NCBI GenBank assembly: GCA_023897205.1 | Contig: JAHWDD010000005.1 | Location: forward strand, 5,084,001-5,148,000 | Direction of reading: 5' to 3' | Length of the DNA stretch: 64,000 nucleotides | From: Exophiala sp. HKRS030 | Lineage: Eukaryota > Ascomycota > Eurotiomycetes > Chaetothyriales > Herpotrichiellaceae | Shown here: positions 1 through 11,140 of the stretch, one piece after another | Position numbering within the stretch: position 1 is the stretch's first letter | How the letters are laid out: every line of letters begins with the position of its first letter | Translations under genes and position numbers: made by a program | Notes under the pieces: model-generated | The model's input: only the letters and a program-made list of their open reading frames with translations | What the model was told of the DNA's origin: nothing | Database searches by the model: none

Positions 1-1
1 A

Positions 2-3000
2 GCCAGTAGGCGCAGCGGCAAAAGTGGTGTAAGTACTGGACGCGGTAATGCCCGGCGTGCAGCTGCCAGACCTGCCCTGTTCCTCCGTGCATTTGATCGG
101 TCGATGGCAGACGCATTTTTCGATGATTCTCCTGATAATGCACAAAACGGGAAGCTCTCTGTTTGGCTGAGCTCTGAGATCGCTGAATGCGACAGTTTGA
201 AAGGAACCGCCTGGGTTAGTGTGACGATTGTGAAACCATCCGGTTTACGGGCGCAGTTGGAATCGAATCAGGTGAATCAGCTCAAGGAAGAAGAAAATAG
301 TGAGGTTGGACGACCTTCAGCTAAGCTAGTCGCTCGACTTCTACCATGGTCAACTCCACTAGACAGCAATCATGTAGTGCTGTCTTCTAGTTTATGCAAG
401 ATTCTGGGCGTCGAAGGTCAGGTTGGGGTTATTGTCCGGCTCGAAGCAGCATATCCGCCACTTCCTCGTTACTCAGTCAAGAAGTTTCAATTCTATCCCT
501 TCTTGCCACTGAATCAGAAAAAGAAAGAAGGCATCAAGTTTGGAGGGGACAAGGCAGCCAAGCAGATCGTCGCTGATAGGTTAAGACTGACCTTCGCTGG
601 CGAAGATGGTCTCCTGACTGGTCCTGTCACCGACGGCATGGTTCTTCCAGCATCGGGAGATCCTTCGCTTGCGACATCTTTTGATGGGGGCATTATTCGC
701 TTTCGTCGTCCGGCTGACCAATCTGAGGAGTTCCGGGATACGTGTGTGTGGGTTCTTGGACAAGAACAAGATCAGGAATTTGACATCAAAGATGAGATTC
801 CAAGGCCGCTTGAATTGACAACTCTATTCCCGACCTTCGCACACGGCATTCCTACAACAATTCCCAGGCTGGTTGGCTTCGACAAGATCTTGAAGCAGTG
901 CATGTCCAGCTTGACTTTGTGCTCCTCGATTCTACTCACTGGAGGCATTGGATCTGGTAAAACATCGCTTGCTCAGACAATATCCCAGCAACTAAGAGAA
1001 GATTATGTCTTCAATGTCAGCTACTTCTCCTGCCAGAAGCTCGTCACCGATGAAATTAGAGTTTCCTCCATCAAGGAAACGTTGACAAAATTGTTCATGT
1101 CAGCGTCCTGGTGTGCTAGACTTGGTGGTCAGTCGGTGGTTGTGCTTGATGATCTAGACAAGATCTGCCCTGTTGAAACCGAACTCCAGGTTGGGAATGA
1201 TAATGGTCGAAGCAAACAAATAACCGAAATACTGTGCGCTATCGTACGGCAATACTGTAGCATCCACTCAGGGGTTGCTCTTCTCGCGACAGCACAATCC
1301 AAGGATGCGCTTCATGCCACCATCATTGGCGGACATATTGTTGGTGACATTGTTGCAATTAAAGCCCCTACGAAGGAAGTGCGGCGTGATATACTTGATG
1401 TTCTCACCAATGATGGCACAACAAGCACCAAACATGGCCACCAACGAAATATCAGCGATGCTAATAGCATCTCAGAGAATTCTTGGATGGATCCATCGAA
1501 TCCATCCTCAAGACCCGGCTCATCTTCGTCCAATCCGCCTGTAGAAAGCTTCAGGTTGTCATCCAATCTTGATCTCCTTGATATTGCTGGAAAGACTGAT
1601 GGTTACATGCCAGCCGACCTGGTACTCCTTGTTTCTCGCGCCAGAAATGAAACTCTGACCCGGATGTTGTCTGAAAGTGACAACTCAGATGCCCCTCCGA
1701 TTCTCACTAAAGCCGACTTTGAAGCCGCACTCGCCAGCTTCACTCCAGCGTCCCTCCGCAACGTCACCTTGACACACTCTAGCACTACGTTCGCCTCCAT
1801 CGGCGGTCTCCACGAAACCCGCAATACTCTACTTGAAACCCTACTTTATCCAACCAAGTATGCTCCTATCTTCGCACGGTCCCCTTTACGACTGCGGTCC
1901 GGGCTGCTGCTGTACGGCTATCCCGGGTGTGGAAAGACTTTGCTTGCATCTGCAGTTGCGGGTGAATGCAATCTGAACTTCATCTCTGTGAAAGGGCCAG
2001 AAATTCTGAACAAATATATCGGTGCTTCCGAAAAGTCCGTGAGAGACCTCTTCGAACGTGCGCAAGCCGCTAAGCCGTGCGTTCTCTTCTTTGACGAGTT
2101 CGACAGTATTGCACCCAAGCGAGGACACGACAGCACCGGCGTGACGGATCGAGTCGTCAATCAAATGTTGACTCAAATGGACGGCGCAGAAGGACTTGAC
2201 GGCGTTTACGTACTTGCCGCCACCTCTCGACCAGATCTGATTGATCCTGCGCTTCTCCGTCCTGGCCGCCTCGATAAGTCATTGCTATGCGACATGCCGA
2301 ATGCAGAAGATCGGCTCGATATCCTTCGCGCAGTCAGTTCCAAGCTTGAACTCACTCCGGAAGTCGAGAATCGCCTTCTCACGATCGCTCATCGTACCGA
2401 CGGTTTCAGCGGCGCAGATCTGCAAGCTTTGATGTACAATGCCCATCTTGAGGCCATACATGACCTACTTGGTGATCTCAGCAAGAGCACCGCCAAGGAC
2501 AAGTCAAAAAGCGTGCCGAACGGCATCAACGAGAAGAAAGAATCCACAAATGGCAGTCGACGACGCAAAAGACAGAGCAATGACAAACAAGACTTTGTTC
2601 AGTTCCTCTATTCTGCCGAGGAAGATGCACGAGCGAAAAAGGTCCTAACTTCATCGGCCATGGACAGCCGAGCAGCAATCGCTGCCAAGATCGACGAACT
2701 GAAACTTGCGAGGAAACGAGAGAAGGCACTGCTCCGAGGCAATCATGTCAGCGGGAGCGTAAATCTCCCAGGCAGCACGGGAGCGGGTGAAGAGGCATTA
2801 GATCTGAAGGACAAAGCAGGCGACAAAGAACATGTCTTAATAGAATGGAAGCACGTAGAGAAGAGTCTAGCGAGTACCAGGAGTTCAATTTCGTCAGAAG
2901 AAAGGAAGAGATTGTCAGCCATCTACAGAGAGTTTGTTGTGGGAAGAAATGGCGAGATGCCAAATGGACAAGGTGGGAGCGAAATAGGTGGGAGAACGAG

Positions 3001-3010
3001 CTTGATGTAG
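2..3010 (+). CDS. PEX1: Peroxisomal biogenesis AAA-ATPase Pex1 (5' end outside window)
   Basis: Pex1 pairs with Pex6 in the hexameric AAA-ATPase that pulls ubiquitinated Pex5 receptor out of the peroxisome membrane. The frame is open from base 2, so the ATG at 104 is most likely an internal Met: the residues just before it (ARPALFLRAFDRSM) fit the Pex1 N-terminal region and the true start lies upstream. About 1002 residues are visible. Domain D1 has Walker A GGIGSGKT (about 941-964) and a Walker B ending DDLD, lacking the usual DE, as is common for the weakly active Pex1 D1. D2 has Walker A GYPGCGKT (1916-1939), Walker B FFDEFDSIAP (about 2085-2114) and the second region of homology LLRPGRLD. 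After D2 comes a basic Lys/Arg/Ser-rich linker and a charged C-terminal tail. No intron or frame break is seen here. Identification is firm; only the start is missing. Confidence 0.95.
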   Translation, partial: ASRRSGKSGVSTGRGNARRAAARPALFLRAFDRSMADAFFDDSPDNAQNGKLSVWLSSEIAECDSLKGTAWVSVTIVKPSGLRAQLESNQVNQLKEEENSEVGRPSAKLVARLLPWSTPLDSNHVVLSSSLCKILGVEGQVGVIVRLEAAYPPLPRYSVKKFQFYPFLPLNQKKKEGIKFGGDKAAKQIVADRLRLTFAGEDGLLTGPVTDGMVLPASGDPSLATSFDGGIIRFRRPADQSEEFRDTCVWVLGQEQDQEFDIKDEIPRPLELTTLFPTFAHGIPTTIPRLVGFDKILKQCMSSLTLCSSILLTGGIGSGKTSLAQTISQQLREDYVFNVSYFSCQKLVTDEIRVSSIKETLTKLFMSASWCARLGGQSVVVLDDLDKICPVETELQVGNDNGRSKQITEILCAIVRQYCSIHSGVALLATAQSKDALHATIIGGHIVGDIVAIKAPTKEVRRDILDVLTNDGTTSTKHGHQRNISDANSISENSWMDPSNPSSRPGSSSSNPPVESFRLSSNLDLLDIAGKTDGYMPADLVLLVSRARNETLTRMLSESDNSDAPPILTKADFEAALASFTPASLRNVTLTHSSTTFASIGGLHETRNTLLETLLYPTKYAPIFARSPLRLRSGLLLYGYPGCGKTLLASAVAGECNLNFISVKGPEILNKYIGASEKSVRDLFERAQAAKPCVLFFDEFDSIAPKRGHDSTGVTDRVVNQMLTQMDGAEGLDGVYVLAATSRPDLIDPALLRPGRLDKSLLCDMPNAEDRLDILRAVSSKLELTPEVENRLLTIAHRTDGFSGADLQALMYNAHLEAIHDLLGDLSKSTAKDKSKSVPNGINEKKESTNGSRRRKRQSNDKQDFVQFLYSAEEDARAKKVLTSSAMDSRAAIAAKIDELKLARKREKALLRGNHVSGSVNLPGSTGAGEEALDLKDKAGDKEHVLIEWKHVEKSLASTRSSISSEERKRLSAIYREFVVGRNGEMPNGQGGSEIGGRTSLM

Positions 3011-4490
3011 TGAACGAAGATAATATCAGCGGGCATACGTGTTGGAGATAGGTATTTAAAATCACTGACAAAACGATGGACGAACTATTTCGAAGTTTGA
3101 GCGTTTCCAAGACAGACTCGACGGTCAGGGCGGAACCACGCTAAAATGTTGTGCCTGAGTGGTGTCTCCAGTTGACGCAAAATTGCACGGGTTCCGCCGT
3201 TCTCATGAATGACCGGCGCATGAACTACGGTGCAAATCGCCAGAAGCAGGAAATATTTGGGCTTGTTTTGGAGTTTTAGCGCAAAATAGATCTCCGCCAG
3301 CCTCTCTCACCCGACTAAACTTGAGTGACTTCCGCATAATTTCTGGAGTAGGTCTGCGATGTGCCTTCGGGGTCTGTCACAGTGACAGAGAAGATGTTCT
3401 TAGGCGGTCCTTATGCATATCTCGGAGCATGAAGATAAACAGAAATCGATCTTTACGGCAACCACGCTACCCTAGATGGGTAATCATGGTTAGACTTTTG
3501 GTCATAAGGACCGTAAACGAATTTCGTCCCCGGAACAAGGTGTGACAAAGGACAAAAGTGGAAACTCGTTATTAACACCGGTGGAATTCCTTGCATGACT
3601 GGTCGCGAATCAGGATGCATGTCCACCTGCAGCGAGACGTTCGCGGAGAGGCTCGAAGAACCCCATATCGGGTTAACGGTTCAGAGGTGTCAGATCCGTC
3701 CGCGCCTTCAACCTTAATGTCAGACCCGTTCGTGAGAGGCTTGTGATTCGCAAACCAAGAAACGATCGCGATGACAATGCTGTTCGAGAAAGTGATTCGT
3801 GCATGAGTTGAGCATTCGACTCGCACAGGAATTGCCGGAACAAGAAATCAGAAGCACTGTTTTTGGTCTTCGCGGTGAGATTGTGGGCTTTAGGGTTCGT
3901 CGCAATTGGCACCGTGAAGATTGCAGGCTATTTGAGTGGGAGCTGCTACTTTGTATCCTCACTAGAAGTGGGTTGATGACTGAAGATTCCTCCTAAACTT
4001 TGGGGTATCCTCACACCATTGAGCCAAGTAATCGGCGATATGGCGTTCGCCTACCATGGTTGCTCGGATTCATAGCTTGACGATGATGGGATAGGCGAGT
4101 TCATGCACAAACATGCAATTGCATAGCGCAGACACCAAGTCTGTATCCGCTCTTTGCGCAATCCTTGTCCATCCCCTCAACCTGTCGATTTACTGATCCT
4201 CCTGTGTAGGATCTTAAAGCCAAATTAGATAAGATACAATGAAGGGAAACCACCGAAGACAGAGTTGTAATATATTCATTTGAGTCAAGATTCTTCGTCC
4301 CATCCGGTTCAAAGTTATGAGATACGTGATTTATCAACACAGATCAACTAGTCGCAAGTCCCCCGTGCGCATGGATTAAACTAAACCTGCCCTGGGGAGA
4401 ATTACAATATTGGCAATAGTAAGGTCGTGATAACTCGTCTCTAAGACGTAGCATATGATTCAAAAGGGCAATCGTGAACAGCAAAATAAC
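3011..4490. other. Intergenic, convergent ends of PEX1 and the CBS-PB1 gene
   Basis: This 1.5 kb lies between two genes that converge. Only short random open frames are present. A TTAGGGTT telomere-like octamer occurs near 3890, but no gene, tRNA or repeat could be supported. Confidence 0.6.
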
Positions 4491-6633
4491 TTATTTTGAG
4501 CTCGCCCGGCCAATGGCAAACACTCCAACAATGACAACCGCCAACGTGACAATAGCCCCGGGGAGGAGGAGATCGTTGGGTACTCCTTGGATTATTTGCT
4601 CCTGTTGTTGAACAGGCTTCGTGACCGCCAAACCTTGTTGTTTCCTCGACCGGATGGTCTTGACTGGAGCTGGATCTTCTTCCTCGTCTTCGTCACTGTC
4701 AGCAGATGCAATTGCTTGCGGCTCCTTTGCAACCGATTCCGGTGGTGTTGGGGGTTTTGAAAGCTGTGGCCTCGGATCAAGAGTTGTGTTGATTGGTGGT
4801 TGAGCAGGGTCATGCACAAACAAGTCGACCTTGTCGCGCTTTCCTTGACGGGCCAGGAGGATGGCGTCAACAAGATCTTGGTCAGTGGTGATGGACACTG
4901 TGTCGCCTTCATTATCCATATAACTGAGAGCATATCCTGCCTTGCCGAGGGTACCATCTTCCACGACGGCACCTCCACCAACAGCCTCAGTTTCTGCTCC
5001 GAGCTTGCCAGATACATTCCTAACGAGCTCTTCAATTCCATTGCTCGCAATGACTTGTATCCGATGAACACGGCCGCTAGGTGCTTTGAACTTGAAAGGG
5101 AACGGTGTTTGCTCAGGGGTTTCAACCGACGGGAGAACTTCAGAATGAGTATCGTCGCCCCTATGTGACGCAGAGTCATGAGGCATCACACTATCACCTC
5201 TTTCAACACCAGGTCGGGCGGCTTCGGATTCCATTATAGATCGGTGTCCGGGCGTTGTGGGACGATGACTGCCTTCACCTGACATGATGGACTCGGTGTC
5301 ATTGTCCATTGAAAGCCAGAACTTATTCCATGCGGGACCTTCTGATTCACCTGTGTTCATTGTGTTGATTTGCTCGAGGGTGGCATATGTCAACTTGAGG
5401 ACGTCGACCATACCTACGATTTCACCAGTCTCATTCATCACTGGTAGATTCAAATAGTGCCCATCTAGATATTGAGTCAGCCTTGGCAAAATATTTTTCT
5501 TAGATCGAGAAGCTTACCATGCATTTTTCGCAGTGCAGCCTGGATACTCATATCTGAAGGTGCGAAATCAGGATGAGGAGTCATGACCCTAACGACACTG
5601 CAGTTTGAAGGATCAAGTCCCGGCGCGATGACACGCAGCACAACGTCTTTGCTTGTAAAGATACCAGTGATCGAACCTTGATCTTGGACCAGAACTGCAG
5701 TAGTATGGTTCTCTTTCATCAGTTGGGCCGCTTCCTTGACAGAAGTTCTAACTGATACTGTAGTTGGTGGAAGACCATTCAGAACTGATTCCAGGGTTGG
5801 TCCTGACATCTTCATTCTCAGCGCCTCCACATACTGAATAATCTGCTGGGGTTGATTTGACCCAAGTTCGGACTGAACGCCTTCCAGAGCATCGTACAAC
5901 TTGCGGGAAGAACTGTATGCACGCTCTAGTTTCTCCATAGCATCGTAGAAGCACTTTGTGATATCAAGAATGCCGGAGATATCCTGGTTCTCATCCATGA
6001 CAGGGAGATGTCGAAAGCCTTTTCTGACCATCAAATCCAGTGCATCGGTTGCACTGGTATCTGTCCGCGCGCACAAAGGATTCTTGGTCATGATTTGATC
6101 AATGGTGACTGAACTGGCCTTGATTCCTGCACCCACCACACGGAAAGCAAGATCCTTTGCGGTGAATATACCTGCAATTCTATCGTCGTCGTCGGTTACC
6201 AGTACGCAATCCTCTCTCTTCGCAGCCATGAGTTGGGCAGCCTCAGCGACGGTTGTGTTTGGCTTTATCTGCAAGGCTTGACTAGGTTTCAATGCTAGGA
6301 CAGTCCCAGGAGGGGCTTTTCGGGTATGTCGAGCACGGGATGGAACATGCTTCTTCTTACTGAGATCCGCTTCCATTTTGCGGCGGATCGCCTAGTCCAG
6401 AGCATTAGACGGAGTGATGATAGCTTGAATTGAGCGAAACTCACCTCATCTCGTTTGCTTTGTTTCTGCCTACTGGCAGATAAGGCGGATGCGCTAGACA
6501 TTTCACTCTGTGGTTGACTGGGCGCGGTCTCCAACTTCGGACGAGGAATACCTGAAGGGGAATCGGTAAATGGTACTTGCCCACGGCGATTGGGAGTTCC
6601 TCGAAATGTACCGCTGACTTGACTCGTAGACAT
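4491..6633 (-). CDS. CBS-domain/PB1-domain protein with C-terminal membrane anchor
   Basis: Assembled as three exons: 6633-6445, 6391-5518 and 5464-4491, with two 53-bp introns (donors GTGAGT and GTAAGC, acceptors CTAG), giving 678 residues. After a Ser/Pro-rich start (about 1-90) there are four CBS motifs arranged as two pairs (about 95-215 and 270-395), each with a pattern like GIFTAKDL, GIFTSKDV or LPVMDE. A PB1-like domain follows (about 470-560, starting FPFKFKAPSGRVHRIQV), then an acidic linker and one hydrophobic segment of about 20 residues (LLLPGAIVTLAVVIVGVFAI) four residues before the end. CBS pairs usually bind adenine nucleotides and PB1 domains pair with other PB1 proteins; the ligand and partner here are unknown. 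The hydrophobic end looks like a tail anchor. This architecture is a recognised conserved fungal family without a firm function. Confidence 0.88.
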
Positions 6634-7282
6634 AGTGGGTACACTCTACGGAGAGGGAAGATGAGGTATTTGGGGTCGGACCGGAGTGGTCTGTGAGTGG
6701 ATGAAAGCAGTCCGAGTCACAACACAGATGACGAACTATTAGGTGCAGCTGGCTGTTGTGACAGGAGAGGGAGTGAGCAGGGAGCGTCTAATGTTGATCT
6801 CGTGAAATCAGAACCCGAAGATTGGGCGTATGGTTGCCAGGCTCAAATAAGCCCTTCCGATTCGCGACTGCCCAACCACAGGTTTGGGCAAGTAAACAAG
6901 ACACTTGGCAGGAGCCCCACGAAGGTCTTCCGACGACACGTGAGTTCGATCGGCTCACCTTCCGTAATTGAATGAATCCTCACATTTCACCCACGCTATC
7001 ATTGCTCAACCGCGCAGAGTAATAGGATTTGAACGAGTTCAAAGTGGTTGAGCCTGGCATGTCTGTGTTCATCGATGCAGCCTAGAATAATATCAATACC
7101 TCCAGGATGTAGCGGAGGTGTTTCGACACGACCAATGAGAGCCGCCATGGGAATTCAAAACGCCCTAACCTAAAAAGTGTTAGTTTCCTTCGTAATCTTG
7201 GCACACTTTGGGTTTTTGTGTGAGTACAATCATCGCCACGATCTCTCATCAACGAACTCATCCACCTCCATACATCGTCAAA
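6634..7282. other. Divergent intergenic/promoter region
   Basis: This 650-bp region lies between the divergent starts of the CBS-PB1 gene and RPS26. It holds the RPS26 telobox-like site listed separately. No convincing gene is present. Confidence 0.6.
7163..7170 (+). promoter_or_regulatory. Telobox-like CCCTAACC upstream of RPS26
   Basis: CCCTAACC lies 113 bp before the RPS26 ATG. Telomere-like CCCTAA boxes are common in ribosomal-protein promoters of filamentous fungi, where Tbf1-type factors bind. A single short match, so only suggestive. Confidence 0.4.
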
Positions 7283-7790
7283 ATGGTCAAGAAGCGAGCG
7301 TCCAAGTGAGAAACAAATTATTCGATCAAAAACATCTTTTGACTAACGATTTTCAACAGCGGACGTAACAAGAAGGGCCGCGGCCACGTCAAGCCAATCC
7401 GATGCTCCAACTGCTCGCGATGCACACCAAAGGATAAGGCAATCAAAAGATTTACCATCCGAAACATGGTCGAATCTGCCGCCATTCGTACGTTGGAACC
7501 TGAAGACCCTGAGAAAGAGTTGTTGCAAGAGTGAACTGTGTATTCTGACGAATCCTTCTTGCGACTTTATAGGTGATATCTCCGATGCTTCAGTCTTCGC
7601 CGACTACGCCGTCCCCAAGATGTACCTCAAACTTCAATACTGCGTCTCTTGCGCCATCCACGGCAAGATCGTACGTGTCAGATCGAGAGAAGGTCGTCGC
7701 AACCGGGCCCCACCTCCACGAATCCGATACAACAAGGACGGCAAGAAGGTCAACCCTCAACAACAACCCGCCAAGGCTCTCCAGGCATAA
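7283..7790 (+). CDS. RPS26: 40S ribosomal protein S26 (eS26)
   Basis: eS26 is a small-subunit protein at the mRNA exit channel near the 18S rRNA 3' end. Three exons, 7283-7305, 7360-7487 and 7573-7790, give 122 residues, close to the usual length of about 119. Introns are 54 bp and 85 bp, with donors GTGAGA and GTACGT and acceptors CAACAG and TTATAG. The protein starts [19 protein letters not shown] and carries the family's zinc-binding cysteine pairs CSNCSRC and CVSCAIH. An early intron a few codons after the ATG is typical of fungal ribosomal-protein genes. The ATG lies in an AT-rich, good context (gtcaaaATGg). Confidence 0.97.
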
Positions 7791-8641
7791 GTTTTTCCAG
7801 TTGTTTGGATGATGGGACGGCATGCTTTTATGAAAGGTACAATCTCTGCCTGTGGTACAAGAAATCTCACGACATCGATGTTAAGGACTTCGAGTCCATG
7901 GTTGCGGTAGAAGACGAACGCTGAAAACGCTGGCTTCCACTGTACGGAATTTTCCTGGAGAACAGTAATATGCAGCTGAGACGCAGCAGCACTGCTGAAA
8001 ATAAAAATCAATACCAAAACCAAATATTCTCGCAAGTCTCTGCATTGATAGAACCGTTTACGAAAATCCGACTGAGGGCACAATTCTCCTTCTCCGCTTT
8101 GCCATGGTCTGCATCCCTACAGCGCAAGCTACTTTGCACTCCAAACCATCGATAAAATGTTGGGCCTGTTAGAATTCGTTGTTGAAGGCATTTCTCTTAT
8201 GAGGCCCAAATATTAACGATACTACACAATGTTTCTTCGATGTCTGCATGCACCCTCTTCACTACTCATGTTGATGATCAATCCTATGATTTGCCGTCCC
8301 CGACTCATAACCATACCAATATTGAAGCTCAGATCGTTCACTTTCTGGGTGTCCCTGATATAGCCGACCCTCTAGTGCGCGTTCTCCGGTAAAAGCAGTA
8401 GCGCTGATGTTGTGTATTTCTGCTGGAAACATCAGTCTGCGTGACTGTCCCAGTGTATCTGAAATTCGAGGCCAGTAGGTCTAAGTGGAAGGTGCAAGTT
8501 GTCCTCGGCGTTCACGTTGTGATCAAACTGGTGAGATGCGGCTGCCACAGGTAACGGCTTGGTCGCAGTGACTTCCCAGGGGTAATGGGCTTCGTTTTTC
8601 GTTCCGAGCCAGCCAGAGGATCGCCGCACTGAAGATCGTTT
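7791..8641. other. Intergenic, convergent ends of RPS26 and SSN3
   Basis: About 850 bp between converging genes; 3' untranslated regions and terminators are expected here. Only short random frames are seen. Confidence 0.55.
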
Positions 8642-10235
8642 CTATCGTCTTTTTGCCGCTGGCAAGAGTGAGTCATCAGGAAGTCCGTTCCTTTTAGTAC
8701 CTGGCAGACTGCCAGTTCCGATATCATTTGTTTCTGTGCTGACTCTTCGATGAGGGTAAACTTCATCAAGACCTTGGAAGCAATTGTTGCTAACCCAAAT
8801 CTTCCCTCTATTCGGCCCTTCATCGGTGCATCTGAAATAATCGTGCTGTAAAGCTTGCTCGGCCGTCAATCGCTGCTCGGGGTCATACTCAAACAGCTCA
8901 GACAACAACTGAAATCCTCGCTGACCTGGCGATTTGTCTGATGGATAATTGCCAAGTCTTAAGCAGTTGTTGTACCAATTCTCCAACCCGCTGCCATTGT
9001 TGGCGTTCGACCCTCGGCTTAGTGATGCAGATGTTCCTGGATACAGTCCTCCAGGCATACCACCTCTGGAAATGATCAAGGATTGCAACTGGGTATACTC
9101 TGGCATATCTGCCAATCCCTTCCAATTTTCTCTCCTTGGCATTCCTAATATCTCCACGATCTTTCCCATTTGGTTTCTCTGAAAGGGAACAGTCTTCTTA
9201 CTATCCATCTTGGTCTCTTCTCCTTTAAAGATTGGCCTCAAGCTGAGTAGTTCTGCAAAGATGCACCCCACAGCCCAAAGATCAATGGCAGGTGTATAGT
9301 GGCGTGCTCCGAGTAGAAGATCTGGACTCCGATACCAAATGGTGACGACAACTTTATCTCCCGAGTATAGTGACGCAAGGGGTTTGTGAAACAGTCGAGC
9401 AAGCCCGAGGTCACCAATTCGAACATGACCTGAGGAAGTAACCATGATGTTGGCTGGTTTCAGATCTCGATGAATGACCCAGTTCTGATGCAGGTAGAAT
9501 AAACCATTCAACAACTGAAACAGGATAGATTTGATCATGGTTGCAGGTATGGGTCTTCGAGTTGGTTGGGTATGATGATGAATGATTTGGAGCAGGTCAT
9601 GCTCACAATACTCAAATACCATAAAGACACACTTGTCCTCAAGAATGATTTCCGCCAGATGAACAACGTTTGGGTGAGATAGTTCTGTACACAAGGACAT
9701 CTCTCTGATAGCAGATTGTGATAATCCTGTATATTGGACATTGTCACCTTCCTTCTCCGGCTTGAACCTGATACAGATTAGAAGAGCGTAGTGAAAGCAA
9801 GGAATGGCATACTTTTTGATTGCATAAAGCTCCTTTGATCCACTGGTTGTGGGACTTAGAGGATCTCCTTTGGAATTCTTTTCCACGGCTTTGTACACAC
9901 GTCCATATGTTCCACTGCTAATAAAACCGATGATGTTGTACTTGTTTCCAATCTTGACTTTGGCATTGTAGACATTGCCAGGTTGCTGTTTCTTGTCAAG
10001 ACCTCGGACAGCATCTAACAGCGCACGTTAGCATGTCTATGGCATTGCATAACGCAGAAGCTAAGGCAAAGGCAGGATAGCGTAAAGCAGCTGGCATCCA
10101 ATCTTTCGCCATTCTTGGTTGTAGAAGTGAACTTAAGCATAGTGGGGATTCCCTACCTTCTAGGCCAAGTTGAGTCGTCTTCCTCAGTTGTTGGGCGATG
10201 TTGAGGCCTGTTCCTGGCCTTGACATGTTCAGCAT
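8642..10235 (-). CDS. SSN3: Cyclin-dependent kinase 8 homologue (Mediator kinase Ssn3/Srb10)
   Basis: Ssn3 with its cyclin Ssn8 forms the kinase module of Mediator and phosphorylates RNA polymerase II and transcription factors. Exons 10235-10157, 10014-9813 and 9767-8642 (introns of 142 and 45 bp) give 468 residues. The glycine loop GFISSGTYGRVYKA, the catalytic loop IHRDLKPANIM, the DFG-equivalent IGDLGLARLF (DLG rather than DFG) and GDKVVVTIWYR are all visible. The long stretch KGEETKMDSKKTVPFQRNQM is a CDK8 hallmark that separates it from other CDKs. The first intron is confirmed because it splits a Gly/Asp codon cleanly, and the 45-bp one joins AIKK to FKPEKEG. The activation-segment end reads YRSPDLLLG where most kinases have YRAPELLLG. 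The tail is Ser/Asn/Gly-rich. The ATG at 10235 or the one three codons later could be used. Confidence 0.93.
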
Positions 10236-11140
10236 CTTGCAACGGTAATGCTGCCAAGATCGACTCTCAGTTAATAGAAGGAATAAGCGGGCTGTTCAAT
10301 CCGCATGATGCAGAATAGTGGCTGGATGGCACGGACGTCGATGAGGCTAGATGCGGTGGTAGCTAGTGAAATCAAAAGTTCACGATGATGCTCTCAGGAC
10401 ATTCAACTGGGGAATCTGACGAGATCACCGGCGAATCAGAAAATTCATCTTGTCAATCGCAGATGTAGATAGCGATTGTCGATGGCTACTTGTGATATGT
10501 GATGTGGTGCTTGTCTGCCTTGAATAGTGTCGATGAGTGATGGTGAAGGCGAACCTGTACTGTACGACCAGCAAGAAGGTTGTACGATAGGCTGGGCGAA
10601 ATTGGCGTGGACCAATCAAAACTGATCATGATTTAGCCTTTCTTGACGACTTCAACACCGGCGCCCTCCGAACACGGCAAGATAAACATACAGACTTTGA
10701 ACCTGGAGTGGGCGATCAATTTGAAAAGGTCATCGTGCAGAGGAAGTCATTCAGGAGGGATATCAAAGATGCTCCTCAATAGACATCGAGGTAGGTTTTG
10801 GCACTCGGGATCGACAATCGTGCTTGAATCGTGGATCAGCATCGCAATCGAGTATCGTGCTTGCCTTGCGTCTTCGATCCTTCAGCGCAACTTCCTTCTG
10901 AATGAAGATAATGGCGTGTCGGAGGTCGCCACTTCTTGCTGAATCTCAGAATGAGACAACACCAAGTTCAAACAATTCTGCTGCCTGTATGCATCTCTTC
11001 TGCATGATGACGCATCATCGAGATTAACCAGAATATCGTTTCGCCAGTCTTCTTCTCCATCCATATAAGGTATGGTATTTCGCTATTCCCATTCACATGG
11101 GGACGCTATACTCCATTTCTCTACTCAAATTCTCGTAAAA
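10236..11140. other. Divergent intergenic region SSN3 / sugar transporter
   Basis: A 0.9-kb region between divergent starts, expected to hold both promoters. Short open frames (for example near 10643-10942) have no protein-like features. Confidence 0.55.

Noticed and set aside
11072..11140. Upstream ATG of the sugar transporter
   Set aside because: The 23 added residues look non-coding, and the ATG at 11141 has the better context.
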